From NCBI GenBank assembly GCA_900757025.1, contig CAAEMG010000037.1, positions 1-19,261 of the forward strand: a DNA stretch of 19,261 nt, written 5' to 3'. The translations under genes were made by a program, and so were the position numbers. This stretch comes from Clostridia bacterium (GTDB lineage Bacteria; Bacillota; Clostridia; Lachnospirales; Anaerotignaceae). The notes below the pieces were generated by a model, which did not search any database, was not told where the DNA came from, and was given only the letters and a program-made list of their open reading frames with translations. Shown here in pieces: positions 1 through 6,639 of the stretch (the stretch's first letter is position 1; every line of letters begins with the position of its first letter).

Positions 1-932
1 GAATTGAAGTAAGAGTGTTGTATGACGGAATGGGAACACTTTTTACTTTGACTGATGGCTATGAAAGAATTTTGGCAGACAAGGGCATAAAAGCAAAAGT
101 TTTTATGCCTGTTACTCCTCTTTTAAGCACAATACAAAATAACCGTGACCACAGAAAAATAGCCGTTATAGACGGAAAAACGGCTTTTAACGGCAGCGAC
201 AATATTGCCGATGAATATATAAATAAAATTTCTCCATACGGCCATTGGAAAGATGCGGCGGTAAAGGTTAGTGGAAAAGCCGTAAAAAGCTACACAATGA
301 TGTTTCTTCAAATGTGGAACATAAGCTCAAAAGAAAACGAGGATTACAAAAAATACGTTGAATTTGAAGAAAACACAGAAGATTACGGCTATGTGTGTGC
401 ATTTGCCGATAATCCCTTTACGCCCGAAAGAGAAGGCAAGGTTATATACAGCCATATTTTAAATACGGCTGAAAACTATGTGCATATTATGACGCCGTAT
501 TTTCTGCCAGACGAGGAAACTCTTGGGGCAATATGTACTGCGGCAAAAAGCGGAATTGACGTAAAAATGATAATACCGCATATTCCCGACAAAAAAATTC
601 CTTTTATAATGGCACGAAGCTATTACAATACACTTCTTGAGGCAGGCGTGAAAATATATGAATACGAAAAAGGCTTTATACATTCAAAGGTTTTTGTAAG
701 CGACGGAAAAAAGGCTGTTGTGGGAACAGTTAATCTTGATTACAGAAGTTTTTATCTCCATTTTGAATGTGGAACGTATTTTGAGGATTTGGAAGAGGTT
801 GGCTGTGTTGAAGAGGATTTTGCGGAAACACTTAAAAGCTGTATTGAAGTAAGCTGTGAATATTACAGGAAACTTCCTTTTTTGGAAAGAACGGCAGGAA
901 GATTTTTGAGAATATTTGCACCTCTTATGTAA
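1..932 (+). CDS. cls: Cardiolipin synthase, phospholipase D family (5' end missing)
   Basis: This membrane-associated enzyme joins phosphatidylglycerol units into cardiolipin. The reading frame is open from the left edge (codon phase starts at base 3), so the true start and the usual N-terminal membrane segments lie outside the window. Two HKD motifs typical of the phospholipase D superfamily are visible: HRKIAVID followed by a GSDN motif (His codon near 150) and HSKVFVSD followed by GTVNLDYRS (His codon near 681). Each HKD half supplies catalytic His and Lys, so the active site appears complete. The motif MTPYFLPDEE before the second half is also typical of bacterial cardiolipin synthases. 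A terminator follows closely. The family call is firm, and nothing links the gene functionally to the catabolic locus downstream. Confidence 0.93.
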   Translation, partial: IEVRVLYDGMGTLFTLTDGYERILADKGIKAKVFMPVTPLLSTIQNNRDHRKIAVIDGKTAFNGSDNIADEYINKISPYGHWKDAAVKVSGKAVKSYTMMFLQMWNISSKENEDYKKYVEFEENTEDYGYVCAFADNPFTPEREGKVIYSHILNTAENYVHIMTPYFLPDEETLGAICTAAKSGIDVKMIIPHIPDKKIPFIMARSYYNTLLEAGVKIYEYEKGFIHSKVFVSDGKKAVVGTVNLDYRSFYLHFECGTYFEDLEEVGCVEEDFAETLKSCIEVSCEYYRKLPFLERTAGRFLRIFAPLM

Positions 933-952
933 AAAAATAAATATTGTAAAGT

Positions 953-986
953 AAAAAAGCAGACTGAAAAATTAGTCTGTTTTTTT
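953..986 (+). terminator. Rho-independent terminator after cls
   Basis: The stem CAGACT (960-965) pairs with AGTCTG (974-979) around an 8-nt loop and is followed by seven T residues (980-986). An A-run (953-958) on the left side could extend the pairing and let it act on the opposite strand too. It sits 20 bases after the cls stop codon. Confidence 0.85.
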
Positions 987-1158
987 ATGCAAGGATACAC
1001 AAGTAATAATTTTTATATGAACAAAATTGGTGGTTTTAAGATAAAGAATAAAAACTTATATAAAAATAAGTTGTCTATTACGTTTATATGACAAAAAATA
1101 TTGTTTATATTGAATAAATTTTATAAAAATAAGAAATTTAAAATATGTTATATAAAAA
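987..1158. other. AT-rich intergenic spacer
   Basis: The gap between cls and the GltD-like gene is about 320 bases in all. Apart from the terminator at its left end and the promoter and ribosome binding site at its right end, I see only AT-rich sequence, with no ORF, conserved RNA fold or repeat that I can support. Confidence 0.5.
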
Positions 1159-1187
1159 TTGACTAATATATGTTTTAAGTCTATAAT
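1159..1187 (+). promoter_or_regulatory. Sigma-A promoter for the GltD-like gene
   Basis: The -35 element TTGACT (1159-1164) and the -10 element TATAAT (1182-1187) are separated by 17 bases, which is close to the vegetative consensus. Transcription would start near 1194, leaving a leader of about 60 bases before the start codon. Confidence 0.8.
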
Positions 1188-1240
1188 GAAATATCTTTAC
1201 AATTTTAAATAGAAAATTTTATTATATATAACTATATTAA

Positions 1241-1246
1241 AAGGAG
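1241..1246 (+). promoter_or_regulatory. Ribosome binding site that decides a TTG start
   Basis: AAGGAG abuts the in-frame ATG at 1247, leaving no spacer, so that ATG is unlikely to initiate. The in-frame TTG at 1256 lies 9 bases beyond the AGGAG core, which is a normal spacing. Confidence 0.7.
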
Positions 1247-1255
1247 ATGCTACCG

Positions 1256-2491
1256 TTGTCCGTTTATCTTATAGATGAATTAAACAGATGTCTTAACTGC
1301 AAAACCCCCATGTGTGTAAAGGGCTGTCCCGTAAAAACACCAATTCCGCAGATTATACAAAGCTTAAAAGCCGGAAATCTTAATAAGGCAGGAGAAATGC
1401 TTTTTAACAACAACCCTCTTTCAATGATGTGTGCCCTTGTGTGCAACCACGGAAATCAGTGTGAAGGTCATTGTGTGTTGGGAAAAAAAGGTATTCCTGT
1501 TCATTTCAGCACAATAGAATATTATGTGTCAAACACATATTTTGACAAAATGCGTATAGAATGTAAGCCGAAAATAGGAAAAAAAGTTGCCGTTATAGGT
1601 GCAGGCCCTGCCGGAATAACAATAGCCTTTAAACTTGCGGAAGAAGGATATGACGTTGTTATATTTGAGGCAAAAGAAAAAATAGGCGGTATGCTTCAGT
1701 ATGGAATACCGGACTACAGACTGCCTAAAACAATACTTGAAAGATACCGCCAAAAACTTATTGAAATTGGCGTTCAGATAAGACTTGATACTTCAATAGG
1801 CGGAACACTTGAAATAGCAGACCTTTTTAAAGACGGATACAGCAGTGTGTTTATAGGCACAGGCGTATGGAGATCCAAAAAGCTTGGAATTTACGGCGAA
1901 ACAAGAGGTGACGTTCTTTATGCCATAAATTATCTTTCAAACCCCGACGGACATGACGTTGGCGAAACAGTTGCCGTTATAGGAGCGGGAAACACAGCCG
2001 TTGACGTTGCCAGAACATGCCTCAGAAAGGGTGCAAGAAACGTAACTCTTTATGCAAGAGGAACAAGAATAAAGGCAACTGACGAAGAGGTTGCATATGC
2101 GAAACTTGACGGAGCCGAGTTTAAATTCTGCCGACAGATAGTTGAGATAAATGACGAAGGCCCTGTGTTTAAACTTGCACTTCTTGATGACGAGGGAAAC
2201 ACAGTGGGATATGCCGATGAGCTTGAACAGGAACAGGCAGACACAACAATTATAGCCATAAGCCAAAGCCCGAGAGACAAACTTTTAAACACAACAGAAG
2301 GACTTAAAGGCTCGGAAGAAAACGGACTTCTTATAACCGACGAAACAGGAAAAACAACCTGTGAAAAGATTTATGCGTCGGGAGATGTTGTTTTGGGTGC
2401 AAGAACCGTTGTTGAAGCCGTTGCTTTTTCAAAGAAGGTTGCACAGGCTATGGACGAGGATATGAAGTCGGATGATGTGAAGGAAAAGTAA
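1256..2491 (+). CDS. GltD-like NAD(P)-dependent FAD/Fe-S oxidoreductase
   Basis: This is a cytoplasmic flavoprotein of the glutamate synthase small subunit family, about 411 aa from the TTG start. It probably passes electrons from NAD(P)H through FAD and Fe-S clusters to a partner. Residues 12, 15, 20 and 24 form one cysteine set (CxxC-x4-CxxxC) and residues 59, 63, 69 and 73 a second one, as in the adrenodoxin-reductase-like GltD fold. The FAD site is GAGPAG (115-120) and the NAD(P) site is GAGNTA (243-248). The segment YGIPDYRLPK (149-158) is a family signature. No glutamate synthase large subunit, NfnA-like or PreA-like partner is adjacent. It stands as a single gene with its own promoter and terminator, so the partner and true reaction are unknown. 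Relatives include GltD, SudA, NfnB and the PreT-type subunit. Confidence 0.88.
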   Translation: MSVYLIDELNRCLNCKTPMCVKGCPVKTPIPQIIQSLKAGNLNKAGEMLFNNNPLSMMCALVCNHGNQCEGHCVLGKKGIPVHFSTIEYYVSNTYFDKMRIECKPKIGKKVAVIGAGPAGITIAFKLAEEGYDVVIFEAKEKIGGMLQYGIPDYRLPKTILERYRQKLIEIGVQIRLDTSIGGTLEIADLFKDGYSSVFIGTGVWRSKKLGIYGETRGDVLYAINYLSNPDGHDVGETVAVIGAGNTAVDVARTCLRKGARNVTLYARGTRIKATDEEVAYAKLDGAEFKFCRQIVEINDEGPVFKLALLDDEGNTVGYADELEQEQADTTIIAISQSPRDKLLNTTEGLKGSEENGLLITDETGKTTCEKIYASGDVVLGARTVVEAVAFSKKVAQAMDEDMKSDDVKEK

Positions 2492-2614
2492 AAAAAGTTA
2501 AACGGGAGAATAAAGTTTAATTTTTTGTCTGTTATGCCTGATTCGCAGCGGAGATATAAAAAATCGGAATGTGCGGCGGTAATTTATCTGCTGTGCATTC
2601 TTTGTTTTATATGC

Positions 2615-2653
2615 AAAAGTCCCTTGCAAAATAATCTTATGCAAGGGGCTTTT
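2615..2653. terminator. Bidirectional terminator between convergent genes
   Basis: The left arm AAAAGTCCCTTGCA (2615-2628) pairs with TGCAAGGGGCTTTT (2640-2653), with one G-T wobble and an 11-nt loop. T-runs lie outside on both strands. It serves both the GltD-like gene (plus strand) and the sigma-54 regulator (minus strand). Its GC-rich core recurs at 18723-18751. Confidence 0.85.
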
Positions 2654-2655
2654 TA

Positions 2656-4704
2656 TTACAGCTTTATATTATATTTCTTTAACCTTCTCACTACGGTAGG
2701 CTGACTTGTGTTCAAGTATTCCGCCATTTGTCTTGTTGTTTTGCAATGAAGGGCGGCTTCTCTGTAAGCGCTTTCTTCATCGGACATTACAGCTTGTGCG
2801 CTTTCTTTGCTTAAATTTAAATAATTGTCTTTGTCTGCGTCAATCAGCTGTTTTTTTACGGAAGGGCATATGTTTTGAATATCAAGTTCCGAAATATTTC
2901 GGCTTTGAGTATACAGCATCAGTCTTTGTACCATATTTTCCAATTCCCGTACATTTCCGGGCCAATCATATTCACTTAGAAGCTCCATGGCTTTTTCCGA
3001 AAAGGTTTTATTCATGTTAAACTGTTTGTTATACACATCAATAAAATGCTCAATAAAGGGTCGAATGTCTTCGCGCCTGTTTTTTAAAGCCGGAAGATAA
3101 ATATTGATAACGTTAAGACGATAATACAGGTCTTCTCGGAATGTACCCTGATTAACCATTTCAAACAAATTTTTATTTGTTGCCGCAATAATTCTTACAT
3201 TAACTTTTATTGCGGAACTTCCGCCAACTCGTATAACCTCGCTGCTTTGAAGCACTCTTAATAATTTAACCTGATTTTCCAATGAAAGTTCGCCGATTTC
3301 GTCAAGAAACAGCGTTCCGTTATTTGCCGATTCAAAATATCCCGCTTTTCCGCCTTTTAATGCGCCTGTAAACGCGCCCGATTCATAACCGAAAAATTCG
3401 GATTCAAACAACGAATCTGAAATAGCCGCACAATTTATTTTTATAAATTTATGCGATTTTCTCGCGGAAAGCTCTTGAATAAGATTTGCAATTACTTCTT
3501 TTCCGCAGCCGGAGCTTCCGGTTATAAGAACGGTTGTGTCATAAGGAGCGATATGCTGAACAATATTTCCTATTTCCTTCATTGCAGGGCTGTTTATAAC
3601 GATATTTTTATAAACGGTGCTGTTGGAAGTGTCTGCGTCGGAAATGGCATAAAGGTCGTTGTTACTGGTATATTTTTGGAAAAATACAGCTTTAAGCGCT
3701 TCGTATTTTCTGAAAAGGTTTATACAGAAGTCTACATGACCTTCTATATAGCCGTGATAATAAACCAAATTTATATCTTTTCCTATACCTTCGGCAATAA
3801 GCCCGGCTTCGGAAACGGAAATGGCAGGGTCTGTAAAGTAAACAGTTCCGTTTTCCCGAGTTATTAGTATGCTTAAAACTTCATGGAACTGTATGCTTTC
3901 GCAGTCTATGGTATAATCTATGAATTGATTGTTAAACAGCGAAATTAACTTATAGTATGCCGTAAGAGGGTCGTGTATATCAAGCACATAGCATTCGTCA
4001 ACAATGCCGAGACACATTATTACGTCTGCCTGCGTTTGATTATCCGCTATGGCGATAAGCTTGCCTTCGATTCCTATTTTTTCCCGTATGCCGAAAAGAG
4101 AAATAAGCCCTGTATTTGTGGCGGCGCCTATTACGAGAGTGGTAATATTCTTTTTGCAGTTAAGGTTTGCCTTATAGCATTGACCTGCTTCGTTTACAAA
4201 TGCAAGATATATATTTGAGGGTATATCGTCGGGGATAATTGAATACATACATTTTTCTGATAAAATTGCATAGCCGTCAATATCAATTTGCCCTGTGCGC
4301 ATATTTATTTTTTTTATGCTTCTTATTACCAAGGGAGTGAATTTGGTTGATATAAGAGTTGCTATTTTATCTCCCTCATTAAGTTTGTTGTATGCAGGGT
4401 GGGCGGAGCCTATTTCCATAACGCTGCCGCAAAGGGTTCCGCCTGTGCCCGTAACGGGATTATGGAATTTTCCGCGCATTTTAACAATACTCATTATTTT
4501 TTTGGCTACGCCCACAGGATTATTATAGGTTTCTTTTTTTAACTGATTGAAGCAGGCGACGCTTATGTTTATGGTATCTACATTAATAAGCATTTCATTT
4601 TTACTTATGGGAAGAGATGTATCAAGTTTCCAAGCTATGGCAGGAAAAGCCCCTTCGGGTTCAAGGCTTCGGTTTTCTCCGTAATTTTTTAGAATTGTAT
4701 ACAT
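2656..4704 (-). CDS. Sigma-54 enhancer-binding regulator with a Kdd-like sensor domain
   Basis: This protein (682 aa) is a transcription activator that hydrolyses ATP to open sigma-54 promoters. Residues 1-345 resemble L-erythro-3,5-diaminohexanoate dehydrogenase over its whole length, including a segment like HNPVTGTGG (81-89) and a Rossmann glycine motif in VIGAATNTG (191-199). Residues about 365-595 form the AAA+ domain: Walker A GSSGCGKE (396-403), the sigma-54 contact loop GAFTGA (443-448), Walker B TLFLDEIGEL (464-473) and REDLYYRLN. Residues 657-679 are a helix-turn-helix ending in PTVVRRLKKY, similar to the TyrR type. The ATG is preceded on the minus strand by GAGGT with normal spacing. 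No receiver, PAS, GAF or ACT domain is present. I infer that the enzyme-like domain acts as a ligand or NAD(H) sensor, perhaps without catalysis. The gene is divergent from a permease with a sigma-54 promoter, so the local operons are the likely targets. Confidence 0.93.
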   Translation of the reverse strand: MYTILKNYGENRSLEPEGAFPAIAWKLDTSLPISKNEMLINVDTINISVACFNQLKKETYNNPVGVAKKIMSIVKMRGKFHNPVTGTGGTLCGSVMEIGSAHPAYNKLNEGDKIATLISTKFTPLVIRSIKKINMRTGQIDIDGYAILSEKCMYSIIPDDIPSNIYLAFVNEAGQCYKANLNCKKNITTLVIGAATNTGLISLFGIREKIGIEGKLIAIADNQTQADVIMCLGIVDECYVLDIHDPLTAYYKLISLFNNQFIDYTIDCESIQFHEVLSILITRENGTVYFTDPAISVSEAGLIAEGIGKDINLVYYHGYIEGHVDFCINLFRKYEALKAVFFQKYTSNNDLYAISDADTSNSTVYKNIVINSPAMKEIGNIVQHIAPYDTTVLITGSSGCGKEVIANLIQELSARKSHKFIKINCAAISDSLFESEFFGYESGAFTGALKGGKAGYFESANNGTLFLDEIGELSLENQVKLLRVLQSSEVIRVGGSSAIKVNVRIIAATNKNLFEMVNQGTFREDLYYRLNVINIYLPALKNRREDIRPFIEHFIDVYNKQFNMNKTFSEKAMELLSEYDWPGNVRELENMVQRLMLYTQSRNISELDIQNICPSVKKQLIDADKDNYLNLSKESAQAVMSDEESAYREAALHCKTTRQMAEYLNTSQPTVVRRLKKYNIKL

Positions 4705-4710
4705 ATTTTT

Positions 4711-4715
4711 ACCTC
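4711..4715 (-). promoter_or_regulatory. Ribosome binding site of the sigma-54 regulator
   Basis: On the minus strand GAGGT lies six bases ahead of the ATG at 4704, which supports that start. Confidence 0.6.
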
Positions 4716-4756
4716 ACATATAAAATACCGATAAATATATTTTTATCACTATTAAT

Positions 4757-4784
4757 ATTTTAACATCTAAAACAAAAATGTAAA
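4757..4784 (-). promoter_or_regulatory. Possible sigma-A promoter of the regulator gene
   Basis: Read on the minus strand, TTTACA (4784-4779) and TAAAAT (4762-4757) are separated by 16 bases. Each is one base from consensus and the distance to the start codon is reasonable. In DNA this AT-rich the match could be chance. Confidence 0.4.
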
Positions 4785-4817
4785 GAACGACAAAATATGT
4801 GGGATAGGGAAAATATT

Positions 4818-4833
4818 TGGCATAAAAATTGCT
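4818..4833 (+). promoter_or_regulatory. Sigma-54 (-24/-12) promoter P1 of the permease gene
   Basis: TGGCATAAAAATTGCT fits the consensus TGGCAY-N5-TTGCW exactly, with GG at 4819-4820 and GC at 4831-4832. Transcription would start near 4844, about 50 bases before the permease ATG. It lies in the intergenic region shared with the divergent sigma-54 activator, which is the obvious candidate to act on it. Confidence 0.88.
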
Positions 4834-4893
4834 GTTTAAATCAGTTAAAGCTTTTTTTGAATCACTAAACGGATAAGGAAGGGTTGATTAGAA

Positions 4894-6246
4894 ATGAGAA
4901 AGACAATTTCAAATTTAGCTATGGCGCTTTTGGTTATTATGTATTTAACGGAAGCGCTTACGGGATATACCGTATCTGCCATAACAGCCATACTTGCGGC
5001 AATTATAATTATATTTAATCTTCCGTATATCGGAAAAACCTTTAAAGCCCCCGCATGGATTTTCTTTGCGCTGGGTACGGTAATTCTTTTGGCGGCAAAA
5101 GCTCCCGTTTCACAATGGGAATACGGGCTTAATTCAATGCTGAAAACAGTGGTTATTCTTATATCGGTGCAGACATTATCGCTTCCCATAAGCAGGGGAG
5201 GATATGAAAAGGCGGTATCGGACTGTTTGGGCTCGGGAAACGGAAACATATGGATTTTATATTGTCTGCTTATGGTTATTTCGCATATTCTTGCAAGCGT
5301 TATGAGTTTAGGCTCGGTAATTATTATACTTGCCGCAATTCTTCCTGCGATACAGGGAAAAATGAGCCAGGAAAATGATTTTATAACAAGCGCCGTTACC
5401 TGCGGATACTGCACATTGTTTTTGTGGGCGCCGGGAACGGTAACTGTGCTTATGAGCATGCAGGTGTTTGATATAGGATGGAAGGATTATTTTATGCCGG
5501 CATTTCTGCTTGCAATGTTCGGGCTTGTTTTTGGGGCTGCGGTTTCGTGGTTTTCATATCACGGCAAAAAGCTGAAAACAGAGGGTGCGGAATCAAAAAC
5601 AGACATAAACGCAATAAAAAAAATAGGACAGCTTGTGCTTGTAATGGCAATAATAACAATAGGGATAAGCGTTTTTGAAAAGGCAGGCTTCAGCACATCA
5701 ATAGGAAGACTGCTTGTAATTACGCTTTTGGTTGCCTTCGTATGGCTTTTAATGCAGACGGGAAAGGACTTTTTTAAAAAAGTTCTCTCGCAGTGGTGGA
5801 ACAACAAACTGCCAAAAAACGGAGATTTATCATCTTTTTTTATTTCGATGGGAATTTTTTCGGCGGCAATATCTTATTCGGGAATTGAAAACATAATGAT
5901 ACAGCTTGCCAATAATCATCCGTTATTATTCCAAACAGGCGCAATATGGACTTTGCCGCTTATTATAGCTATGCTTTCGTTAATAGGAATACATCCCTTT
6001 GTATCTGTTTTGATGGTGGGTCCCATTATGGCGGGAATGAATCTTCCTTATTCAAATCTTCAAATGGGGCTGGCAATGAGCTTGGGCTGCTGCGTATCAT
6101 ATATGATTTCTCCATTTGCGGGGCTTATATTAACTCTTTCAAACGGATTGAACGAAAAGCCGTCTCACATATGTTTTAACGTAAATCTGTTTTTTGCGGT
6201 TTTATACTATGTTTTGGCAGAATGTATAATAGTTTTTTTCATATGA
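4894..6246 (+). CDS. Polytopic membrane permease, ion-transporter-superfamily-like
   Basis: This is a 450-aa integral membrane protein with about twelve hydrophobic segments. They fall in two halves (residues about 5-220 and 245-450) around a charged cytoplasmic-type loop at 222-244. Hairpin-like stretches rich in Gly, Pro and Ser lie late in each half, for example APGTV (179-183), GIHPF (365-369) and SPFAG (406-410). This layout resembles secondary carriers of the ion transporter superfamily (DASS, CitM and ArsB types), but I do not recognise a specific family and the substrate is unknown. An AAGGAAGG ribosome binding site precedes the ATG. It is transcribed alone from sigma-54 promoter P1 and ends at a strong terminator. 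Its place between the regulator and the TRAP operon suggests that it moves the same substrate or a product of the pathway. Confidence 0.75.
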   Translation: MRKTISNLAMALLVIMYLTEALTGYTVSAITAILAAIIIIFNLPYIGKTFKAPAWIFFALGTVILLAAKAPVSQWEYGLNSMLKTVVILISVQTLSLPISRGGYEKAVSDCLGSGNGNIWILYCLLMVISHILASVMSLGSVIIILAAILPAIQGKMSQENDFITSAVTCGYCTLFLWAPGTVTVLMSMQVFDIGWKDYFMPAFLLAMFGLVFGAAVSWFSYHGKKLKTEGAESKTDINAIKKIGQLVLVMAIITIGISVFEKAGFSTSIGRLLVITLLVAFVWLLMQTGKDFFKKVLSQWWNNKLPKNGDLSSFFISMGIFSAAISYSGIENIMIQLANNHPLLFQTGAIWTLPLIIAMLSLIGIHPFVSVLMVGPIMAGMNLPYSNLQMGLAMSLGCCVSYMISPFAGLILTLSNGLNEKPSHICFNVNLFFAVLYYVLAECIIVFFI

Positions 6247-6287
6247 AAAAATAAGTTGTATCTTATACATATATATAATTATAAAAA

Positions 6288-6312
6288 GTGTCGGTTTAAC
6301 CGACATTTTTTT
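6288..6312 (+). terminator. Rho-independent terminator after the permease gene
   Basis: The stem TGTCGGT (6289-6295) pairs with ACCGACA (6299-6305) around a TTA loop and is followed by seven T residues (6306-6312). It separates the permease transcript from the TRAP operon. Confidence 0.9.
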
Positions 6313-6317
6313 ATGTT

Positions 6318-6395
6318 TTGAATCAAATTGATTCAAGAAAGTATATTTTGATTCAAATTGATTCAAAATTTGCACAGGGTGAATCGCTGAATCAA
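6318..6395. promoter_or_regulatory. Array of TTGAWTCAA operator-like sites (putative enhancer)
   Basis: Four perfect copies of the palindromic 9-mer TTGAWTCAA start at 6318, 6328, 6348 and 6358. Two degenerate copies start at 6379 (GTGAATCGC) and 6387 (CTGAATCAA). Starts are spaced about 10 or 20 bases apart, close to whole helical turns, so the perfect copies face the same side of the DNA. The first pair forms a 19-base perfect inverted repeat. The array lies roughly 135-210 bases upstream of the start site expected from P2, as expected of an upstream activating sequence for a sigma-54 activator. Binding by the adjacent regulator is inferred. Confidence 0.75.
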
Positions 6396-6503
6396 CTTGA
6401 AAATTTCAATAATTGGTTTGCAATCAAGTTTGTATATATAAATCAAACAAAAACCGATGCATAAAAAAGTGTAAATTGACTAAAAAATCGTATTGCGTAA
6501 GTT

Positions 6504-6519
6504 TGGCACGGTAATTGCT
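6504..6519 (+). promoter_or_regulatory. Sigma-54 (-24/-12) promoter P2 of the catabolic operon
   Basis: TGGCACGGTAATTGCT matches the consensus TGGCAC-N5-TTGCW at every fixed position, with GG at 6505-6506 and GC at 6517-6518. Transcription would start near 6530, giving a leader of about 110 bases before dctP. No gene lies between 6247 and 6639. The rest of that gap holds the terminator, the operator array and this promoter. Confidence 0.92.
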
Positions 6520-6639
6520 TTATATTATATCAGAATCAAACAGATTAATGGAACAGGAGTGGTTGAAGAAGATTAAAAAGAAGCGGAAATGAAATTTAAT
6601 AAAGGGTGCAGAGATTAATTTAAACGGGAGGCGTTATTT

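Noticed and set aside
4845..5459. 204-codon minus-strand ORF opposite the permease gene
   Set aside because: It is a shadow of the permease frame. It has no ribosome binding site or recognisable domain, and it would overlap the P1 transcript start region.
6318..6395. The TTGAWTCAA repeats as a CRISPR array or replication iterons
   Set aside because: The units are only 9 bases and palindromic, there are no unique spacers of CRISPR length, and there is no rep gene. Placement upstream of a sigma-54 promoter fits an enhancer better.
6548..6592. A 14-codon ORF (MEQEWLKKIKKKRK) in the leader of the TRAP 1 operon
   Set aside because: There is no ribosome binding site ahead of its ATG and no amino-acid run or attenuator hairpin that would suggest a leader peptide. 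An ORF this short is expected by chance.
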